A DNA stretch of 64,000 nucleotides, from contig NZ_JAHAIF010000003.1 in assembly GCF_018372875.1 (NCBI RefSeq), positions 1-64,000 of the forward strand. The letters are read 5' to 3'. Under the pieces are notes generated by a model. The model ran no database searches. It saw only the letters and a list, made by a program, of their open reading frames with translations, and had not been told where the DNA came from. A program made the position numbers and the translations under genes. Positions 59,125 through 64,000 of this stretch are shown one piece after another. Position 1 is the stretch's first letter; the number at the start of each line of letters is the position of its first letter. Origin of the DNA: Clostridium sp. (lineage in GTDB: Bacteria; Bacillota; Clostridia; Clostridiales; Clostridiaceae).

Positions 59125-59946
59125 TTAGAAGCTGCCGCCGCCTCCACCATGAGTACTTCCACTGCTACTAGTATGAGTTGTACTATGACTTGAATTATTA
59201 GATTGCTTTTGAATCTTTCTTCTAGTGGTATTTTCTCCAACAAATATATCTTGTTTATTAGTTAAGGAGAAAGATCCTTTATCTTCGTAAGTTCTATTGT
59301 TAACAGTAACATTTCTCTTAGATCTTAGTGTAACTACTAATGTAACTAATAGCGATATTATTAAAGCAATAGCATAAGTGGCTGGAGATGTAACTTTCTC
59401 TTTTAATCTACTAGAAAAAGGAGGTGGAGTAGAGTTCTCTTCTATACTTAAATCCTCATCATCAGTAACTACTCCTTTAGTACCATAGTAATCAACCCTT
59501 TCTAGGAATTTGCTACTAGCACCTTCATAATCTCCATCTGATAAATAAGATGTTATTTCATTTATAATAGTATCTATTCTAGTATCACTAAATATATTAA
59601 TTGCCTTTCCTGTTGTAGAAATCCAAATTTCTCTGGCATCCATATTTATTAATAATAAAATACCTGATTTTTCTGAATCAAAACCATAATTATTATAATC
59701 ATAAAAATCATCCGCATACTCCATTGAAGTTTTACCCTCTGTATTATCAGTGATAACTATTACTGTGTCTAAATTATATTTATTTGCAACTTCATCAATA
59801 CTATTTTGTAATTGTTGAACTTTGGGTTCTGATAAATAATTTAAATAGTCCTTTATGTTTTTAGTTTCAGCTGCCTTAACATTAATGGGTGATAAAGTTA
59901 TTAAAAATATAAATAAACAAATAAGAGATTTAAATTTTCTAGACAA
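59125..59946 (-). CDS. TPM-domain secreted/membrane protein (YgcG/YdjH-like)
   Basis: The 273-aa protein has a signal peptide (about 1-25), a TPM domain (about 30-165; VQQLQNSIDEVANKYNLDTVIVITDNTEG), a membrane helix (about 195-215) and a Ser/His/Gly-rich tail ending GGGGGSF typical of the YgcG group. The likely start is TTG 59946, six bases after GGAGGTG. This overlaps the stop of the upstream gene by eight bases. It corresponds to the ydjH slot of a ydjG-ydjH-like pair. Confidence 0.8.
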   Translation of the reverse strand: MSRKFKSLICLFIFLITLSPINVKAAETKNIKDYLNYLSEPKVQQLQNSIDEVANKYNLDTVIVITDNTEGKTSMEYADDFYDYNNYGFDSEKSGILLLINMDAREIWISTTGKAINIFSDTRIDTIINEITSYLSDGDYEGASSKFLERVDYYGTKGVVTDDEDLSIEENSTPPPFSSRLKEKVTSPATYAIALIISLLVTLVVTLRSKRNVTVNNRTYEDKGSFSLTNKQDIFVGENTTRRKIQKQSNNSSHSTTHTSSSGSTHGGGGGSF

Positions 59947-60973
59947 TTGCAGCACCTCCAAACACAATAATTAACCAAGTTATTATAAATATAACGGATG
60001 CATATTTAATCTGACTACCATGATCAGTAGGAGCTTCACCTATAACTTTTCCAGTTTGTCCATTTATAATAAATTCATATTTTTTACCTTTGTACTCATT
60101 AACTAGTAAATAAATTGGTAACATAGCATAACTATGCTCAGTTTTAGTTATAGTAACTGTATTAGAGTTTTGTTTAAAAGTGCTATAACCAGATACTGTT
60201 TCAGCTAATCTAGACCTTAAATATTCTTTAACTCTCTTACTTGCAACCTCTTTTGCTTCTGTTGAATCTACATTATATTTTTCAGCCATAAATCCAGACA
60301 TATATTTTATAGAGAAATCTGTTAGTTCATCATAATTATATGGCTCTATTTCCTCCATTAAGGAATCATCTAATTTTTTTAATCCATCTACAGGTATCCC
60401 ATTATATTTAGAAGTACATTCCCTTATAATACTGTAGTACTTGGTTTGTGTATAATTGTAATCACCATCTGACCAAGTATGAACTTTTGTACCTTCACCA
60501 CTAAGTTCTCCTCTTACATTATTATCAAATAACCAAAAAGGCACATATATACCAGTGATTTTTTCAATACTTTTCTTTTCCTTAAACCCTTTAGGAGCAA
60601 ATTTCTTTTTCTTAATCCAATCTCTATAGATCTCTTGAGCCTTTTCTTTACCTATTTTAAATGGAATAACACTTTTGGGTGCGAATTTTCCAGAAAATCT
60701 AGTTTTAATTATAGAGTGACTTCTACAATAAACACAAAATGTTGCTGCTGTTGTATCATCTGCTATTAATTCTGCACCACAATTTGTACAAGTATAACTA
60801 TCTAAATCATCTATATGTTCTTCAGTATGACTGGTATTTTCCTTAGTCATAGCATCAACTTCATCTTCATTAAATTCACTAAAGCAGTAATTACATTTCC
60901 ATTTTTGAGTTTCAGGATTAAATTCTAATCCTGCATTACAGTTAGGACAATTATACTCTGTTATAGTACTCAT
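59939..60973 (-). CDS. Zinc-ribbon membrane protein (YdjG-like)
   Basis: The 344-aa protein has two N-terminal zinc ribbons (CPNC..CNYC about 9-29 and CTNC..CVYC about 60-83), a long soluble region with FAPKSVIPFKIGKEKAQEIYRDWIKKKKFAPKGF, and a single C-terminal membrane helix (about 322-342). ATG 60973 follows GGAGG on the minus strand; a frame opening at 61012 has none. Together with the TPM protein it forms an envelope-associated pair of unknown role. Confidence 0.8.
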   Translation of the reverse strand: MSTITEYNCPNCNAGLEFNPETQKWKCNYCFSEFNEDEVDAMTKENTSHTEEHIDDLDSYTCTNCGAELIADDTTAATFCVYCRSHSIIKTRFSGKFAPKSVIPFKIGKEKAQEIYRDWIKKKKFAPKGFKEKKSIEKITGIYVPFWLFDNNVRGELSGEGTKVHTWSDGDYNYTQTKYYSIIRECTSKYNGIPVDGLKKLDDSLMEEIEPYNYDELTDFSIKYMSGFMAEKYNVDSTEAKEVASKRVKEYLRSRLAETVSGYSTFKQNSNTVTITKTEHSYAMLPIYLLVNEYKGKKYEFIINGQTGKVIGEAPTDHGSQIKYASVIFIITWLIIVFGGAAIV

Positions 60974-61095
60974 ATTTTCTCCTCCGATAAAATAATCTAT
61001 AGTATATTCCACATAAATGGTATCATAATCTTATATGTGGTGTAAATTGAATTTAGGACTATTGTATGAGGTTAAAAAATATTTTAATAAAAGTA

Positions 61096-61124
61096 TTGAC
61101 AAGCCGTCAAAAACTTGTTATCGT
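61096..61124 (+). promoter_or_regulatory. Candidate promoter of the licT operon
   Basis: TTGACA (61096-61101), 17 bp, TATCGT (61119-61124). The -10 is weak, which is usual for catabolite-controlled PTS promoters. TTGACAAGCCGTCAA contains a short inverted repeat. Confidence 0.45.
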
Positions 61125-61134
61125 ATACATTGTA

Positions 61135-61222
61135 AGGACTGTTACTGATTCGATCAGGCATGACCAAAAATTAATGTGATTATCTATGGGTGATTATATT
61201 AATCTTTGGTCATTTTTTATTT
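61135..61222 (+). promoter_or_regulatory. RAT/terminator switch 1 (LicT-type)
   Basis: GGACTGTTACTGATTCGATCAGGCATGACC matches the ribonucleic antiterminator of the BglG/LicT family in its order of boxes. Its 3' part overlaps the terminator stem ATGACCAAA / TTTGGTCAT (end near 61215), followed by six Ts. LicT binding would prevent termination before its own gene. Positions 61135-61181 are repeated exactly at 62083-62129. Confidence 0.9.
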
Positions 61223-61253
61223 TCAAATATAACAAGGGATGGAGATAATAAAG

Positions 61254-62084
61254 ATGAAGATAGTTAAAAAGTTAAATAATAATGTTGTTTTAGCTTTAAA
61301 TGATAAAGATGAAGAAATCATTGTTGTTGGAAAGGGATTAGGCTTCCGTAAGACACCATATGTTTTAGAGGATTTATCATTAATTGAGAAGAAGTATGTA
61401 ATTCATGAAAACACAAAGGCTTTTGATATATTAGATTCTATCCCTAATGAAGTGATCAAAGTAACAGAAATGATTATGAGATATGGATATAAAGAACTTA
61501 ATATAGGATTTAGTCCAGATATCTTATTAGCCTTATCAGATCATATTAATTTTGCTATTCAAAGAAATAATGAAGGGATAGAAATGAGAAACCCACTTCA
61601 GTGGGAAATAAAACATCTTTACCCTAAAGAGTATAGTATAGGAAATACTTCTTTAGATATTATTGAAAAAGAATTGGGTATTAGACTTCATAAAAATGAA
61701 GCTGCTTTTATAGCACTTCATTTTATAAATGCTCAATTGGGTAAGCATGATATGACTGAAACAACTAAGGTAACAAGTATAATGGGAGAAATCCTTAGTT
61801 TAATAAAGTATAAATTCAAAATAGAGTTTGATGAAGATTCATTTGAATTTACAAGGTTTGTAACTCATATAAGATACTTTATAATGAGGCAGGTAAATAA
61901 TAAACCATTAGAAAATGAAAATAGTGATATGTTTACCCTTATGCAAGATAAACTGACTGAAGAGTTAGAGTGTGTTGAGATAATAGAGAAACATTTAAAT
62001 AAAAACTATGGATGGAAGTGTACAAATGATGAAAAATTATATTTGATGCTTCATATTCAAAGAATAAGAAAACAAAATAACTAG
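61254..62084 (+). CDS. licT: BglG/LicT-family transcription antiterminator
   Basis: An RNA-binding, PTS-regulated antiterminator. The 276-aa protein has an N-terminal CAT RNA-binding domain (1-55; KIVKKLNNNVVLALNDKDEEIIVVGKGLGF) and two PRD domains (about 70-170 and 175-276) with conserved histidines (DHINFAI, ALHFINAQ, THIRYF, LMLHIQRI). ATG 61254 follows GGAG at 61240-61243; an in-frame ATG 61239 overlaps that site. It regulates itself and the downstream EIIBCA through two RAT elements. Confidence 0.92.
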   Translation: MKIVKKLNNNVVLALNDKDEEIIVVGKGLGFRKTPYVLEDLSLIEKKYVIHENTKAFDILDSIPNEVIKVTEMIMRYGYKELNIGFSPDILLALSDHINFAIQRNNEGIEMRNPLQWEIKHLYPKEYSIGNTSLDIIEKELGIRLHKNEAAFIALHFINAQLGKHDMTETTKVTSIMGEILSLIKYKFKIEFDEDSFEFTRFVTHIRYFIMRQVNNKPLENENSDMFTLMQDKLTEELECVEIIEKHLNKNYGWKCTNDEKLYLMLHIQRIRKQNN

Positions 62085-62170
62085 GACTGTTACTGATTCG
62101 ATCAGGCATGACCAAAAATTAATGTGATTGTATAGCTATAACTACAATTATGTTAGTCTTTGGTCATTTT
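62083..62170 (+). promoter_or_regulatory. RAT/terminator switch 2
   Basis: It begins inside the licT stop codon and repeats 47 bases of switch 1 exactly. It ends in the same ATGACCAAA / TTTGGTCAT terminator arms with Ts, but a different loop. It controls the EIIBCA gene separately from licT. Confidence 0.9.
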
Positions 62171-62255
62171 TATTTTAGTTTAATAACTAATAAATCAATG
62201 CTAGCTAGGATTTAAAGGTTTTAAATATATATTTTAAACAAAGGTGGAGAGATAC

Positions 62256-64000
62256 ATGAATAATAAAGAATTAGCTCAAAAGATTCTTGAGTTAAGTGGT
62301 GGAGAAAAAAATATTACATATGTTACTCATTGTGCTACTAGATTAAGACTTGTAGTGAAATCTGAAGCAGAAGTAAATTTAAAAGCAATAGATAGTTTAG
62401 AAGGTGTTTTAAAAGCACAACATAGTGGTGGTCAATTACAAGTTGTAATTGGAGCTAAGGTAAACAAGATTTATGATGAATTCACTAAGCTTGGAAGTTT
62501 TACAAATAATAGTGAATCAGATATGCCAAAGGTAAAGAAAAACCCAGTCAATGCCTTTATTGAAACTATTTCAGGAATATTTACTCCAATACTTCCAGCA
62601 CTTGTTGGATGTGGTATGATGAAGTGTTTATCATCACTAATGACATCAACAGGTATGGTAGATCCTTCTACAGGTTTTATTACAGTATTTAATATGATAG
62701 CTGACTGCGTATTCTATTTTATGCCATTCTTCTTAGCTGTAAGTGCAGCAAGAAAATTTAAAACTAATGAATATTTAGCAATAGCTTTAGCAGGATGTTT
62801 ATTACATCCAACTATTTTAGATGCTGCAGGTAAAATTGCTGAAACTGGTATTGATAAAATAGACTTTTTAGGATTACCTATTTTATTAGTTAAGTATACT
62901 TCAACAGTAATTCCAATAATTTTATCAGTATGGCTTTTAAGTTATGTTTATAAGTTTGTCGAAAAGATAGTTCCAGATTTACTTAAGGTATTACTTGTTC
63001 CAATGATAACTTTATTAATTATGGTTCCAGTTCAATTAATAGCAATAGGACCTTTTGGTTCATATGTAGGTACATGGATAGCTGAAGGATTAAACATATT
63101 ATTTGCAAAAAGCGGAATTGTTGCAGGTGCTTTATTAGGATTCTTTAGGCCTATACTTGTTATGTTTGGTATGCACTATTCAATTATGCCAATGCAAATT
63201 CAACAAGTTGCAGAAACAGGAGTTACTGTATTAACTGCAAGTGCTTTAGCAGCTAATCTTGCACAAGCAGGTGCAGCATTTGGTGTATTCTTAAAGACTA
63301 GAAATAAGACTATGAAGGCAGCAGCAGGTTCAAGTTCTCTAACAGCTCTTTTTGGTATTACAGAACCAGCTATTTATGGTGTTACTTTAAGATTTAAGAA
63401 ACCTTTCTTTGCAGGATGTTTAGCTGCAGGTTTAGTAAGTGGATTCTTTGGATTAGTAAATGCAAATGCAAATGCTATTGCTCTTCCTGGTATTTTATCA
63501 CTTTCAACATATAATGCTGATAAATATATTTACATTATAATTGGTGTTGTAGCAGCATTTGTTTTAGGATGTGTATTTACTCTTATTGCAGGGGTTGACG
63601 ATTCTGTAATGGGTGAAGATAAGAAAGAAGAAACTGTAGTTTCTAATGAAGGAATTATTGTAAAGAGTCCAGTTGAAGGAACAGTTAAAGATTTAGCAGA
63701 AGTTAATGATAATGTGTTTGCAGAAGGTTTAATGGGAAAAGGAATTGCAGTTGAACCAAATGTTGGTAAAGTTGTAGCTCCATTTGATGGAATAGTAGAA
63801 GCAATTTTTAAAACAAATCATGCTATTGGTTTAAAATCTAATGATGGTGCAGAAGTTTTAATTCATATTGGATTAGATACTGTAAATTTAGAAGGTAAAC
63901 ATTTTAAGAGTCATATAGAAAAAGGTCAAACTATAAAAGCAGGAGACCTGTTAGTAGAATTTGATATAGATGCAATTAAGAAAGAAGGTTATGATGTTAT
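62256..64000 (+). CDS. bglP: PTS beta-glucoside EIIBCA, partial (3' end outside window)
   Basis: Imports and phosphorylates a beta-glucoside-type sugar. The 581 codons present are open to the window end. They hold EIIB (about 1-90, phospho-Cys C26 in HCATRLR), EIIC (about 105-455, about ten membrane helices, GITEPAIYGVTLR near 370) and most of EIIA (from about 480, phospho-His in EVLIHIGLDTV). GGTGG precedes ATG 62256. The gene sits behind RAT switch 2. The exact sugar cannot be read from sequence; a related glucosidase gene is expected downstream. Confidence 0.92.
   Translation, partial: MNNKELAQKILELSGGEKNITYVTHCATRLRLVVKSEAEVNLKAIDSLEGVLKAQHSGGQLQVVIGAKVNKIYDEFTKLGSFTNNSESDMPKVKKNPVNAFIETISGIFTPILPALVGCGMMKCLSSLMTSTGMVDPSTGFITVFNMIADCVFYFMPFFLAVSAARKFKTNEYLAIALAGCLLHPTILDAAGKIAETGIDKIDFLGLPILLVKYTSTVIPIILSVWLLSYVYKFVEKIVPDLLKVLLVPMITLLIMVPVQLIAIGPFGSYVGTWIAEGLNILFAKSGIVAGALLGFFRPILVMFGMHYSIMPMQIQQVAETGVTVLTASALAANLAQAGAAFGVFLKTRNKTMKAAAGSSSLTALFGITEPAIYGVTLRFKKPFFAGCLAAGLVSGFFGLVNANANAIALPGILSLSTYNADKYIYIIIGVVAAFVLGCVFTLIAGVDDSVMGEDKKEETVVSNEGIIVKSPVEGTVKDLAEVNDNVFAEGLMGKGIAVEPNVGKVVAPFDGIVEAIFKTNHAIGLKSNDGAEVLIHIGLDTVNLEGKHFKSHIEKGQTIKAGDLLVEFDIDAIKKEGYDV

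Overview
The window is low-GC DNA with Clostridium-type gene content: Spo0A, SpoIIM, GerW, a DacF-type carboxypeptidase, CotD-like spore proteins, AGGAGG ribosome binding sites and many rho-independent terminators. It looks like a Clostridium sensu stricto chromosome. Species cannot be fixed from the sequence alone.

Layout. (1) 1-1320: spo0A with a vegetative promoter and a sigma-H/0A-box promoter. (2) 1263-32923: an integrated prophage of about 31.6 kb. It is inserted at the 3' end of spo0A and flanked by a 58-bp perfect direct repeat (74 bp with two silent differences) that rebuilds the Spo0A C terminus. From left to right it carries a tyrosine integrase, a divergent ribbon-helix-helix/winged-helix control region, small early genes, an EcsC-like + RES-toxin cargo pair, and GIY-YIG endonucleases. 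Next come a 1023-aa double-psi-beta-barrel RNA polymerase of the YonO/QDE-1 type (DFDGD motif), a paired RHH/313-aa module, a structured non-coding region, a 516-aa unknown protein, and a Rha antirepressor behind a pseudoknot-capable leader. The packaging and head-tail genes follow in HK97/siphovirus order: HNH, TerS, TerL, portal, protease, capsid, connectors, tail tube, a gpG/gpGT frameshift pair and the tape measure. No tail-tip, holin or endolysin genes follow the tape measure, so the element looks truncated or satellite-like.

(3) 32.9-35.0 kb: the displaced spo0A terminator, a VanY-type carboxypeptidase and two CotD-like spore coat proteins. (4) 35.1-41.6 kb: a c-di-GMP-I riboswitch with a terminator, a second attenuator, a secreted 1699-aa M60-like metallopeptidase with a dockerin-like region, and a membrane-anchored cohesin-like protein. 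(5) 41.7-52.3 kb: housekeeping and sporulation genes: nudF, spoIIM, a XerD-like protein with altered catalytic residues, deoB, pdp, two DD-carboxypeptidases, scpAB, gerW/ytfI and deoC. (6) 52.3-64.0 kb: a flavoprotein/iron-sulfur oxidoreductase pair, a ROK regulator divergent from a PTS EIIC plus a TIM-barrel protein, TM2/TPM/zinc-ribbon membrane genes, and a LicT antiterminator with a beta-glucoside EIIBCA, each behind its own RAT/terminator. The EIIBCA gene runs off the window.

The most unusual system is the prophage: a phage-encoded RNA polymerase, a duplicated promoter/operator-like motif upstream of two RHH-led units, structured RNAs, and an integrase gene that lies in the spo0A read-through path of the host sporulation master regulator.
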